A stretch of DNA of 64,000 nucleotides from Flavobacterium sp. NKUCC04_CG (GTDB lineage Bacteria > Bacteroidota > Bacteroidia > Flavobacteriales > Flavobacteriaceae): NCBI RefSeq assembly GCF_019345525.1, contig NZ_JAHKRA010000015.1, positions 1-64,000 on the forward strand, in the 5' to 3' direction. Shown here piece after piece: positions 1 to 8,887 of the stretch. The notes under the pieces were generated by a model. It ran no database searches and was not told the origin of the DNA. It worked only from the letters and a program-made list of their open reading frames with translations. The position numbers and the translations under genes are program-made. The first letter of the stretch is position 1. Every line of letters starts with the position of its first letter.

Positions 1-376
1 TAGGTATAGGTACCCGCATTCCCCTTGGTTAAAGTTGTTAGGGTTTCGTGGGTTTTTACCAATTCAGCAAGAGTTAAGGTTTGGGAGTTCCCCTCGCTAT
101 CGCTATACTTGAACGCTGTTCCGTCAAAAGTAACCGGTCCCTCAGAGGATTTGATGATCGATTTTAGTTTTTCTAAAACAGCCGGGTTGTTTGCAATGCT
201 GTCAAAGTTTGAACTCACATCACCAACCACATCAATCACAACTTCTGAGTTGTTTTCCGATTTATAGGTATAGGTACCCGCATTCCCCTTGGTTAAAGTT
301 GTTAGGGTTTCGTGGGTTTTTACCAATTCAGCAAGAGTTAAGGTTTGGGAGTTCCCCTCGTTATCGCTATACTTGA
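1..376 (-). repeat. Near-identical 264-bp-period repeat inside the surface-protein gene
   Basis: Bases 1-112 match bases 265-376 with a single difference (C at 97, T at 361). Beyond that the two units diverge, although the protein pattern (TTFKYSDNEGN versus TAFKYSDSEGN) continues. The first copy may extend past the left edge. Such near identity within otherwise diverged units points to recent duplication or gene conversion between repeat units. Confidence 0.9.
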
Positions 377-986
377 AAGTTGTTCCGTTAAAAATTAAAT
401 TTCCGCTGACAGTAGAACCTTGTAATTTTCTAATCAATTCATTTAAAACATCATCATCATTTAATATTTCCTGAAAATTTTTAATTACACTATCCTTCAC
501 ATCTAAAGTAACAGCAATGCCCTCTTCGTTGGTATAGGTATAGGTACCATTTTGATTATTGACCAATTTGGTAACTATATTAAGCGATGAAATTGAAATT
601 GAAATGATGTTACCTTCGTTGTCTGTCAATTGTAAATTCCCCTTATCTACCAGAAGTGAGGTACTTTGGGTACCTTGCTTTAATCCTGACAGATCTTCGG
701 CATTGATTACTCTTAACCATTTATCATTATACCAATAGTAGTATCCCGGTACTAAATTTTCTGCGGTTGCTGTGTTAAATACAAGCATACTGTTTACATT
801 ACCGTTCTCAATAGTAGTACCATCGATGGTTGATTTCAGTTTAACGCGAGGAATCAAAATACCGCTATTACTTGAAACGACATCAAGTTGAGCAGAACTA
901 TTAGGTTTAATTGTTCCGATACCTACTTGAGCATATGTACCCCAAATAGTAAAAAGTAGTGCGGCAGGAATTAAAACTTTTTTCAT
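1..986 (-). CDS. Repeat-containing secreted surface protein, C-terminal part beyond the left edge
   Basis: The reading frame opens at an ATG at 986 and stays open to the window edge, so the 3' end is missing. The N-terminus starts MKKVLIPAALLFTIWGTYAQ, a Sec signal peptide, followed by VGIGT and a segment (LDVVSSNSGILIPRVKL) typical of Bacteroidota surface proteins with a conserved head and repetitive tail. Further in, beta-strand-rich modules contain NLIFNGTTFKYSDNEGN and GTYTYKSENNS. The modules recur with a period of 88 residues (264 bp). Family proteins are usually long, exported, adhesin-like products with a C-terminal sorting signal, which would lie outside the window. The role in adhesion is inferred from architecture only. 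Confidence 0.8.
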   Translation of the reverse strand, partial: MKKVLIPAALLFTIWGTYAQVGIGTIKPNSSAQLDVVSSNSGILIPRVKLKSTIDGTTIENGNVNSMLVFNTATAENLVPGYYYWYNDKWLRVINAEDLSGLKQGTQSTSLLVDKGNLQLTDNEGNIISISISSLNIVTKLVNNQNGTYTYTNEEGIAVTLDVKDSVIKNFQEILNDDDVLNELIRKLQGSTVSGNLIFNGTTFKYSDNEGNSQTLTLAELVKTHETLTTLTKGNAGTYTYKSENNSEVVIDVVGDVSSNFDSIANNPAVLEKLKSIIKSSEGPVTFDGTAFKYSDSEGNSQTLTLAELVKTHETLTTLTKGNAGTYT

Positions 987-1881
987 GTTATTAATTTTTT
1001 ACTTTCGAATTGTGGATGATATTCTTTTCCTTTTTTAAATATGTTATAATTATCTTATTTACAGTTGTATAAAAAACAACAAGACGTTAATCAATAAACT
1101 CTACTACTATCCCATATTTCAGGAAAACCTTAGCTAGCTATCGGTATCTTCAATACAGAAATGATATTAACATCTGTACCATTAAGCTGGTTTAACTAGT
1201 CTTTTCAAGTGGTGTTTGATACTCGATCTTAAAATTATCGCACCAACTGAAGAACATGATAACCATAAGGTTGTCAGTGCTTTTTTGATTAGCACTTTTT
1301 AATATTCGAACTTATATGCTACTTTTTAGTTACAAGCAAAAGAAGAAAAAAATGGTGCAAAAAGGGCTGTAAATAATTATGTAGAACGAATACCTAGAAA
1401 TCTGAAACACTTTAAAAGAGTCATAAAGCAATCAGATGCAGTAAAAACCAGCACTTACATTAGATAAAATAAGAAAGCGATTTAAAATAATTATTGATAT
1501 CTCCTGACTTGATGAAAACACGATCAAATCAGCACTAAAAGTTGGCGGGCGTTTTCCGATTTAAAATACCTGTATGTATATTTACAAAAGTCATTAGTCA
1601 GTATATTTAAAAAACTAACAGTTTTGAAGAAACTGTTGGAGAAAATGGTGTTTGTGACAAAAAAAAAGCCTTATAAAGGCTTTTTTGGATGGTTTTAACG
1701 AACTAAAAATTCATTTAAAGGTAACATTAACAACTAAAAGTTGGTTTATTTGCCTGTAAATACGTCTATTAAAAGAGTCATAAACTGTACTATTGGCAAT
1801 AAATAGCGTTGATAAATCAATATATACCACAACGAATACCCTACAAAGTGACGGATTTCGAACTTTAGAAATCTGGCTTAG
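987..1881. other. 895-bp intergenic region, mostly without a recognisable gene
   Basis: No convincing intact gene is seen. A plus-strand stretch at about 1345-1465 reads as a short coding-like remnant (containing AVNNYVERIPRNLKHFKRV) that ends in a stop. It has no proper start and I could not assign it. One terminator-like hairpin lies at 1661-1686. The rest is AT-rich sequence holding the upstream region of the surface-protein gene. Confidence 0.5.
1661..1686. terminator. Bidirectional rho-independent terminator
   Basis: A run of A, the stem AAGCC / GGCTT with the loop TTATAAA, and a run of T form a symmetric hairpin. It lies downstream (minus direction) of the AraC gene that ends at 1882. 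Confidence 0.75.
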
Positions 1882-2982
1882 TTATTCACTTGCTGCTATA
1901 TTTTTTTTGCGGTACTGATCTGGGGAAAGATTATAACGTTCCTTAAAGGCTCTGTAAAAAGAAGCTCTACTATTAAATCCGGAACGGAATGCGATATCCA
2001 CTAAATTTTCATATTCTTCGGTTTCCATGATTAAAGTTGCAAATTCCACCCGTTTGTTGTTGACATAACTAGAAAAACTGGTGTTTAGTTGTAGCGAAAA
2101 TGTCTGACTTAACTCGAAAGTTGTGATACCGAGTATTACTGCTAAAGATTTTAGATCAAGACTCGAATCTAAAAACACACCGAGTTCTAATTCACTTAGA
2201 AGATGGGCATTCTTATTGAGTACCTCGCTTTCAATTCTAGAACGACCATATTTAAGTTTGGGTAATGCTTCGCTATTCGTTGTTTTTTTAGCCAGTAAGA
2301 AATAGTCGGGATTGCTGGTCGTGTAGGATCTAAAAATCATCACCTTGATAATGAGCACCTTTACTAAAATAAAGAAATACATAACAATGCTAAAATCTAT
2401 ATAATAGCTAACATTTATTTTTGTGTTAAAGGCACTTCCAATCAAGATACCACTTAAAATTAAATGACATAAGATCAAATAGCACATTCCTTCTTTGAGC
2501 CCGGTATTGTTGTTGATGTTATTGCGAAATAATAAAAATAAGGAAACCAGTCCATAGAATGCCAAATGTATACCTGAAAAAACCACGACTAATTCTATAT
2601 ATACTAGCGCGAATTTTTGGTACAAATACGGGTTTACCGACAACAATATAAAAACCATCCAAAAAATAATGGGAATGATAAAATGGTAATAATTCTTTTT
2701 AAAAGTTTTTAAAAAATTGAATCGAGATTTCAAATATAATGCAACGCAAGGACCATAGAGCAATCCGAACGGCGCTACTAAAATAAAAAACTTCAAATTA
2801 GGGCTAAATAATACAAACAAAAAGTCGTACAAGGCATTTACCATCAATACCCCTAAAAATACAATGATATAAATGTTGCTTCTACTGTTTCTACTGTTAA
2901 AACAGATTAGCAAACAATTGATAATAAAAAATATTGCATTACACAATATAACTATGGAAGAAACATCTTTTAAATGAAACAT
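1882..2982 (-). CDS. Membrane-anchored AraC-family transcriptional regulator
   Basis: A 366-residue protein with about seven hydrophobic segments in residues 1-220 and an AraC-type double helix-turn-helix at about 265-360 (LKSLAVILGITTFELSQTF, then LVDIAFRSGFNSRASFYRAF, closing SPDQYRKK). This 7-TM plus AraC layout is common in Bacteroidota, where the membrane part is thought to sense a ligand and the HTH controls adjacent genes. It stands just downstream of the M16/SusCD operon on the same strand, so control of that operon is a reasonable inference. The ligand is unknown. A second regulator of this type lies at the other end of the island (13049-14011). Confidence 0.85.
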   Translation of the reverse strand: MFHLKDVSSIVILCNAIFFIINCLLICFNSRNSRSNIYIIVFLGVLMVNALYDFLFVLFSPNLKFFILVAPFGLLYGPCVALYLKSRFNFLKTFKKNYYHFIIPIIFWMVFILLSVNPYLYQKFALVYIELVVVFSGIHLAFYGLVSLFLLFRNNINNNTGLKEGMCYLILCHLILSGILIGSAFNTKINVSYYIDFSIVMYFFILVKVLIIKVMIFRSYTTSNPDYFLLAKKTTNSEALPKLKYGRSRIESEVLNKNAHLLSELELGVFLDSSLDLKSLAVILGITTFELSQTFSLQLNTSFSSYVNNKRVEFATLIMETEEYENLVDIAFRSGFNSRASFYRAFKERYNLSPDQYRKKNIAASE

Positions 2983-3348
2983 GGCTGGTTTTTATGTTTA
3001 CTTTTTCAGGCTAGTAAAAAGAATTGATTTCTTTTACTTATTAAGATTTATACGATAATTGGATTTTATCATGACCTAATCGCAGTTTAGAGTCTTTTTA
3101 TAATAGTAGATCCTAAGGTTTATAAATGCGACTACAAATGTTGTGCAAAGATAGTTTTTACTCATTACATTTAAAATGCAAATTCAGTAAAATTTATTAC
3201 TTTATAATTACATAAAACACAAAACACAAAGAATACAAACAAACAATTTGATTTATTAATGTGTTTATAATAAATTCACAATATAAATATTTAGTTTGTA
3301 AATTAGACCAAATAATACAGTGGAATTATCTTTACCATGTCGTTGCAT
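2983..3348. other. 366-bp AT-rich intergenic region before the regulator gene
   Basis: No ORF of note. It separates the end of the M16 peptidase gene from the start of the AraC gene on the same strand, so it should hold the promoter of the regulator. No clear hairpin terminator or exact TAnnTTTG element facing the regulator was found. Confidence 0.5.
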
Positions 3349-6162
3349 TTATTTTAAATTATTGTTTTTTAAGTGGAAAATCCCATAATTATCGGTGTCC
3401 AAGACTTCTAATGCTGTTTTTAGCATATCTTCTGCTGTAATTTCAAATAGTAATTCATCAAAGTTCTCATAGGACGATAGACCGTCGAAATTCAAATACA
3501 AATCTATGAGTTTAGCATGCCATAAGTCCGTGTTATTTTCGTTTAAGAATTGACTTTTTTGCAAAGTGATTCCGTTTTTAAGCATTTCTAATTCACTGTG
3601 TTTTAACAGATTGCTTTGCACGCTTTTTATCAGATCCAACACGGTTTTTTCTAAGTCGCTTCCATCATTTTTACTCGAGGAAAAAACAAAATTATAATAA
3701 ACCCAAGAATCTGGATAAATAGTAAAATCCAATTCAACAAAAGGAGAATACACCATTCCCTTTTGCTCTCGTGAGTATTCTGTAAATTTTAATTCAAGCC
3801 ATGCGCGTAGCATATAGAGTTGCATACTCTTTTTTAGACCGGGTTTAAATCGCCCCTTAATCAGACAATTTGTATATAATCTATCCGTATCGGCTCCGCT
3901 TACAACTTTTCGTACAACTCCGAGCTTTCTTTTGGCCTTAAAATCATAGTATTGTTGCTTTTTATCAGAGGTTGGAAGAGCTCCAAGGTAAGATACCATT
4001 TCGGAAGTCGCCTGATTAACATCGAAATTCCCGGTTAATACCGCTACTAAACCATCGGTTTGTTTAAATAGATTTTTAAACTTCGCAAAAACGGTATCTA
4101 TCGACATTACTTCTAAAATTTCCCGCTCGCTGCGTTCTATTACTGCTGGTTTTTTAGCTTTATAATCCTCTATTACTTTTTGTAATTTCAAATAAGGCAT
4201 GTTGTTCCATTGGGAATCAGAATTATCAACAGCGGCATTGACTTGTGCTTTATATTGATTAAAAGCGCGATGAGGAACAGTAGGTTCTATCAGTTTTAAA
4301 TAAATCATTTTCAACATATCTGTCAGTCCCCCCCTAAAACTCTTAACGCTAATTTCGTGATAAAAGGTTTCTATATTGGTCAATACCGACAACTGCTTAG
4401 CCACACACAGTTCTAAAATCGTTTCTTCGTCCATACCGTTGAGTTCTCCCCAGTCCAAATACGCCCCCATATTTTGATAATAAGGATATTGTTCGGGTGA
4501 AAAAGTAGACAAACCTCCTTTGCCAAAGAGCGTTAATTGCAACGTTGAATCGGCTGTCGGCATCGCTTTTAAAACTACCTGAATACCATTGGGTAAGCGA
4601 AATGTAGTCACATTTAAATTTTTATAAACTCTTTTATCATTGCCCCCTTCTGGTACTAAGAATGTACGGGGAACATTCAACGAATCAAATTCTTGAAAAG
4701 CTATACATCCTTGCTGGGCCAATTGCAATGGTTCAATAAATTCAAACTTTTTTAACGGTACCGGGAGTTTTTTATAAGCGTTTTCCAAGTCGATAATCGA
4801 CTGTTTTAGGGTATCGGAGTCCACTAGCTGCTGAAACAACCACAAGGGTTTAACTTCTAAATAGCGTGCTGCTTTTTTTTGTACGTCATCAATACTCGTA
4901 TGATCCAAAAGTTCAGATGCCCAAATCTTCTTATTGGATGGATTTATATAACGATCACCATAAACCGCTTGGTCAACATATGATTCCGCTAAAGACACAG
5001 CGTCCTCCTCGAATTGCGATAATTTCATTTTCTGCATCAACCGAGCTTTTGTGTAAGCGAGCTCTTCGGTGCTAATTCCCTGCTTAGTTAACTCCTGTAG
5101 GACAGCACTTAAATGAGCCATTTGACGCAGTATTTGCTCTTGAGTTTTAAACCGAATCTCAAAACCACTATTATATATGTCTGCGAGATAATAATCATAA
5201 TTGTATCGGATACCGCTACTTGATTCATAAAACTCCAATCTACTATTAATGATCATTTTAAACAGTTGTTCTGTTAATTCGTTTTTGTAATCCGACATTG
5301 TTTTGCGCGGTAAAACCGGAATAAAAAAAGTCAAATCCAAAATATTTTCTTGGAGTTTATCGTTTGTATCGACGTAAATCTTCCCCGAAATGTCAGGTCT
5401 AAACTTCGGTATATCCACAGTTAGAGTCGATGACAGAGCTAGTGGTTTAAACATTTTAATAATGTTGTTTTCCAACAACTCTGGGTCAATAGCTCCCGTC
5501 ACAATAACGGTAGCCAAGTCTGGGCGATACCATTGTTTATAATAACCTTGTAAATCTTTTGAAGTGATGTTTTTAATGTCTTGTTCACCAGCAATAGGTA
5601 AACGTTTTGCATGCATAGTCCCCTGTAACTTACTTGCAAAAAAAACATCTTCATTTTTGAAATCACGTATTTCTTGAATCACTATTCTTTTTTCTTTTTC
5701 CGTATCCATTTCAGTTATGTGCGCTTTATGAAGCCAGTTTTCTAAAATCGTCAGTGGTAAATCCATCGACTCCTGTTCTGGCATCGACAATATGTAAACG
5801 GTTTTATCATAAGATGTGTATGCATTAAAATCCACGCCATACCTCATTCCCTTTGCTTGTAATTGCTCGATTAGCGAACGATTAGGAAAATCTACTGTTC
5901 CGTTAAACAGCATGTGTTCTAGAAAATGAGAGTATCCCTTTTGACTGTCGGTTTCACAAATCGAACCAACTTTCATTACTAAGCGGTACTCTGTCTTTTT
6001 ATTAGGGGATGTTGCTGGATGTATTATATAACGCAAACCATTTTGAAGTTGGCCTTCAATCGCATTGGTTGATATGGGAATAGTATCTTTAAGGACTTGC
6101 CCATTAATATATAAGGGGCAGAGTCCAAAAAGAATTGAAATACTGCAAAATAAAAAATTCAT
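3349..6162 (-). CDS. Secreted M16 (insulinase/pitrilysin) family zinc metallopeptidase
   Basis: A 937-residue protein with an N-terminal signal peptide (first ~21 residues, ending INGQ). The inverted zinc motif HFLEH is at residues 79-83, with the downstream glutamate of the HxxEH(x~75)E signature in the EIRDFKNED region. The length and two-lobed layout fit full pitrilysin-like enzymes, in which the second M16 half is catalytically inactive. M16 enzymes cleave peptides enclosed in their chamber. The ATG overlaps the stop of the upstream lipoprotein gene by one base (TAATG), which indicates translational coupling. As the last gene of the SusC/SusD operon it probably degrades an imported or captured peptide in the periplasm; the substrate is not known. 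Confidence 0.93.
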   Translation of the reverse strand: MNFLFCSISILFGLCPLYINGQVLKDTIPISTNAIEGQLQNGLRYIIHPATSPNKKTEYRLVMKVGSICETDSQKGYSHFLEHMLFNGTVDFPNRSLIEQLQAKGMRYGVDFNAYTSYDKTVYILSMPEQESMDLPLTILENWLHKAHITEMDTEKEKRIVIQEIRDFKNEDVFFASKLQGTMHAKRLPIAGEQDIKNITSKDLQGYYKQWYRPDLATVIVTGAIDPELLENNIIKMFKPLALSSTLTVDIPKFRPDISGKIYVDTNDKLQENILDLTFFIPVLPRKTMSDYKNELTEQLFKMIINSRLEFYESSSGIRYNYDYYLADIYNSGFEIRFKTQEQILRQMAHLSAVLQELTKQGISTEELAYTKARLMQKMKLSQFEEDAVSLAESYVDQAVYGDRYINPSNKKIWASELLDHTSIDDVQKKAARYLEVKPLWLFQQLVDSDTLKQSIIDLENAYKKLPVPLKKFEFIEPLQLAQQGCIAFQEFDSLNVPRTFLVPEGGNDKRVYKNLNVTTFRLPNGIQVVLKAMPTADSTLQLTLFGKGGLSTFSPEQYPYYQNMGAYLDWGELNGMDEETILELCVAKQLSVLTNIETFYHEISVKSFRGGLTDMLKMIYLKLIEPTVPHRAFNQYKAQVNAAVDNSDSQWNNMPYLKLQKVIEDYKAKKPAVIERSEREILEVMSIDTVFAKFKNLFKQTDGLVAVLTGNFDVNQATSEMVSYLGALPTSDKKQQYYDFKAKRKLGVVRKVVSGADTDRLYTNCLIKGRFKPGLKKSMQLYMLRAWLELKFTEYSREQKGMVYSPFVELDFTIYPDSWVYYNFVFSSSKNDGSDLEKTVLDLIKSVQSNLLKHSELEMLKNGITLQKSQFLNENNTDLWHAKLIDLYLNFDGLSSYENFDELLFEITAEDMLKTALEVLDTDNYGIFHLKNNNLK

Positions 6163-7367
6163 TAAAAACGATATGTTACATCAAATCGGATATAACCCGC
6201 TGCGTGATTATGATCCATTATAAAACTAAATCTAAGCTGATCTGCATCTAAATTTGCCGTTGTGGCTTTCCATGTTGAATTTTGATAATTATCAGTCAAA
6301 ATATCGTCGGAATTGATGTGATGTCCAGGATAAACAGATCCACCTTGCTGATAATTCTCAAGAGCAATTTGATTTCCTTGATCGATAAGCACTTTTAAAC
6401 GATCCCATGCTGTATAGGAATATTTAAAAGGTACAGCTGCATAAGTATCGTCAAATATATTTGTAAGCTCTCCTATAAAACTGACTTTTTTATCGTTCAA
6501 TGAGATTTCAATATCGTCGAGTAACAGATCGAAATTTTCGTTGGAATTGGCGCTTAATTGAATCAAATCAATGATGTTTCGCGGTGCGGGTTGCGCAATT
6601 TCAGGATCGGGATTCAACCAGTATTGCGTGTCCAAAATAGTTAGATTTCGAAATAGCTCATAGAGATATGATTCGATACCCATAGCATTTTGAGTCATCG
6701 ATAAAATCGGCTTGTCCTTAGTTGCTTTGTCGCTTAAGCTAATCATTGTTTTTCCCGTTAGTGTTCGTTCATATTTTTGAGTGAGAAAATCGATAGAACC
6801 CTCACCCGGGAAATAAACCCTTGTAGTTACTTCTATAGCTCCCATAAGGGGATATAAATCCAATCCTTGTGTTTTATAATGATCCAATAATGCTAATTGC
6901 TCTGCAGTCAGCGATTCCATTGTCGCAGCGGGTTTGACGTTAAATCGAAAGGGTTTATCCAATTTTAGTCCCTCCAAACTACTATGCGTTAAAACGATTC
7001 CCATAGAAGTGTTCTCTTTAAGCAAATGTAAATTGTGGGATTTAATTTTCAATTGAGCCGTTTTTGTACCCGCCTCTAAAGTGATTTTGGCATGCTCCAG
7101 GTAGATAATCTCTGTTTGATTAACCAAATGATCAACCAAAGCAAATTCCAGAGATATAGGTTGATCTTCTGATTTGACCAAGATTAGATCAATCAGTAAT
7201 TCATTCTGATCGTTATCAATTAAGGTCGATGAACTTATAGCCGAGAGGCTGATTTTATTTTCTCCAATATATTGAGCATTGACATTATCGTCTTTTGCAC
7301 ACGAAAAAACGATCAGGCTTAAAAACGCTAAGAAAGACAAGTGTCTTTTTGTAAAATTTGACTTCAT
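6162..7367 (-). CDS. Lipoprotein of the SusCD/M16 operon, unknown function
   Basis: A 401-residue protein with a lipoprotein signal peptide ending in the lipobox VFSC, then AKDD. The first ~150 residues look like an immunoglobulin-like domain. The remainder is unique, with HHINSDDI and a C-terminal beta-strand HAAGYIRFDVTYRF. It resembles the DUF4929/DUF4843-type third lipoproteins that accompany SusC/SusD pairs in Bacteroidota, but I cannot assign a family firmly. It lies 44 bp after the SusD-like gene and overlaps the M16 gene by one base. A surface-exposed accessory binding role is inferred from context. Confidence 0.75.
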   Translation of the reverse strand: MKSNFTKRHLSFLAFLSLIVFSCAKDDNVNAQYIGENKISLSAISSSTLIDNDQNELLIDLILVKSEDQPISLEFALVDHLVNQTEIIYLEHAKITLEAGTKTAQLKIKSHNLHLLKENTSMGIVLTHSSLEGLKLDKPFRFNVKPAATMESLTAEQLALLDHYKTQGLDLYPLMGAIEVTTRVYFPGEGSIDFLTQKYERTLTGKTMISLSDKATKDKPILSMTQNAMGIESYLYELFRNLTILDTQYWLNPDPEIAQPAPRNIIDLIQLSANSNENFDLLLDDIEISLNDKKVSFIGELTNIFDDTYAAVPFKYSYTAWDRLKVLIDQGNQIALENYQQGGSVYPGHHINSDDILTDNYQNSTWKATTANLDADQLRFSFIMDHNHAAGYIRFDVTYRF

Positions 7368-7411
7368 ATAATTGCGGTGTTTATTATTATATACATTTTA
7401 TTATTATTATT

Positions 7412-8809
7412 TTACCATCCCTTATTTTGAATTGCTTGAATATTTTGAAGAATTTCTTGGCGAGGCAAAGGCAATGTCCAGCGGAAATTATCCGAATCTA
7501 TTTCGTCCCATGAATTCTCATCCTCTACTTTAAATCTGCGGATGTTTTTATTCCATCGCTTTAAATCAAGGTAGTTGAGGGATTCTCCAATAAATTCCTT
7601 TTGTTTTTCTAACTGTATGCGCAGATACAACTCCTGTCCGTGGAGAGACGATGGCAGTGGGCTCGCATTTCTCGCTTGTAATAAGCGATTTAAAACCGCA
7701 ATAGCCTCGACATCTTGTTGCTTTTTAAAATAACATTCGGCTGCAATAAAATAATATTCAGCATACCTTAATTGAACTATTGGTGCTGCTGGATTTCCGA
7801 TGAGTTTATTTCGATATTTTCCCAATAATTTTCTTGAAACACTCTCTTTTCCGTTGTGTTTCATCTCAAAATTAAAGTAGCTCTTTTCAAATCGAATGTC
7901 TGCTTCCTCAAAAATAAGGGAAGAAGGCAGGTAAAAGAAATCTCCATCTGTACCACTTCTATCGAGATAATTGAATGGTGGTTTTTGATGGTCAAAAACT
8001 AAAATCACTTCTCCTTTGATTAAGGAAGATGCTTTATTATGCCATAAATCGGCATAATCACTGATTTCTAACCGATTTAGAAACAAGGCCTTTTCCGCCT
8101 TATCAATTGCACCATCGTAATTTTTAGCAAACAAATCTAATCGTGCTTCCAATAACGCTATTGCCTGTAGAGACATATATGCTATTTTTGCATCTTCTAC
8201 TTTTTCTAAAAGTAACCTCGCTTCCTTAAAAAGTAGGGCAATGGTGGTGATGCTTTCCGAATAAGACAGTCTACTGTTATTTTCAACGGAGACACTGTAT
8301 TGGGGTAGGATTCCCATAGGGTTACTTTCATTTCTATCACTATAGAGTTGTAAGAGTTCAAAATAGATCAAGCCTTTTAAACCTAGGGCACTGCCTTTTA
8401 TTTCCGACCATTTCGATCTGTCGGCGGTTTTCGCAAGCAACACAGATTCTGACGCCAATAAAGCATTAATCGATGCCAAGGATTTATAATAGGACTCCCA
8501 ATAATTTGTTGAAAAATTTCGGATATTTTCGCTATCCCAATTATAATTGCGTCGCAGATTTATGTCATATGCAATCAAATAACTCGGCACTAAGTCTTCT
8601 GATAAGATGGTCAATTCCATTTTATCCGCAGGAAAATCTGCATAAGCCTGACGCAAAACATCTTCCGCTATCACCAACGAACCTATGGCCTCCGATCCCG
8701 ATATCTGGTCTGCCTCGGAAATCTCTAATGAACACGAGCCAAGTAGATACAGCAGTACAACTATACAGGTATTTTTAATCCATGCGCTTAGAAATTTAGT
8801 TCTATTCAT
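7412..8809 (-). CDS. SusD/RagB-like nutrient-binding outer-membrane lipoprotein
   Basis: A 465-residue lipoprotein (lipobox LGSCS). It has the SusD pattern: N-terminal helical TPR-like scaffold, YKSLASINALL, an EIKGSALGLKGLIYFELLQLY helix, the VQLRYAEYYFIAAE region, and the C-terminal FIGESLNYLDLKRW and FRWTLPLPRQEILQN motifs. SusD proteins cap the SusC channel and capture substrate. Here the partner is the receptor encoded 78 bp upstream. Pairing with an M16 peptidase rather than glycoside hydrolases suggests peptides instead of glycans as cargo, as in RagAB systems; that is inference. Confidence 0.93.
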   Translation of the reverse strand: MNRTKFLSAWIKNTCIVVLLYLLGSCSLEISEADQISGSEAIGSLVIAEDVLRQAYADFPADKMELTILSEDLVPSYLIAYDINLRRNYNWDSENIRNFSTNYWESYYKSLASINALLASESVLLAKTADRSKWSEIKGSALGLKGLIYFELLQLYSDRNESNPMGILPQYSVSVENNSRLSYSESITTIALLFKEARLLLEKVEDAKIAYMSLQAIALLEARLDLFAKNYDGAIDKAEKALFLNRLEISDYADLWHNKASSLIKGEVILVFDHQKPPFNYLDRSGTDGDFFYLPSSLIFEEADIRFEKSYFNFEMKHNGKESVSRKLLGKYRNKLIGNPAAPIVQLRYAEYYFIAAECYFKKQQDVEAIAVLNRLLQARNASPLPSSLHGQELYLRIQLEKQKEFIGESLNYLDLKRWNKNIRRFKVEDENSWDEIDSDNFRWTLPLPRQEILQNIQAIQNKGW

Positions 8810-8887
8810 TTTAAATACTTTTTATATTGTTAACTGTTGCTTTGATCAACATAGGCTAAAGCTTTTGTCTCCACTTTAATTACCCCC

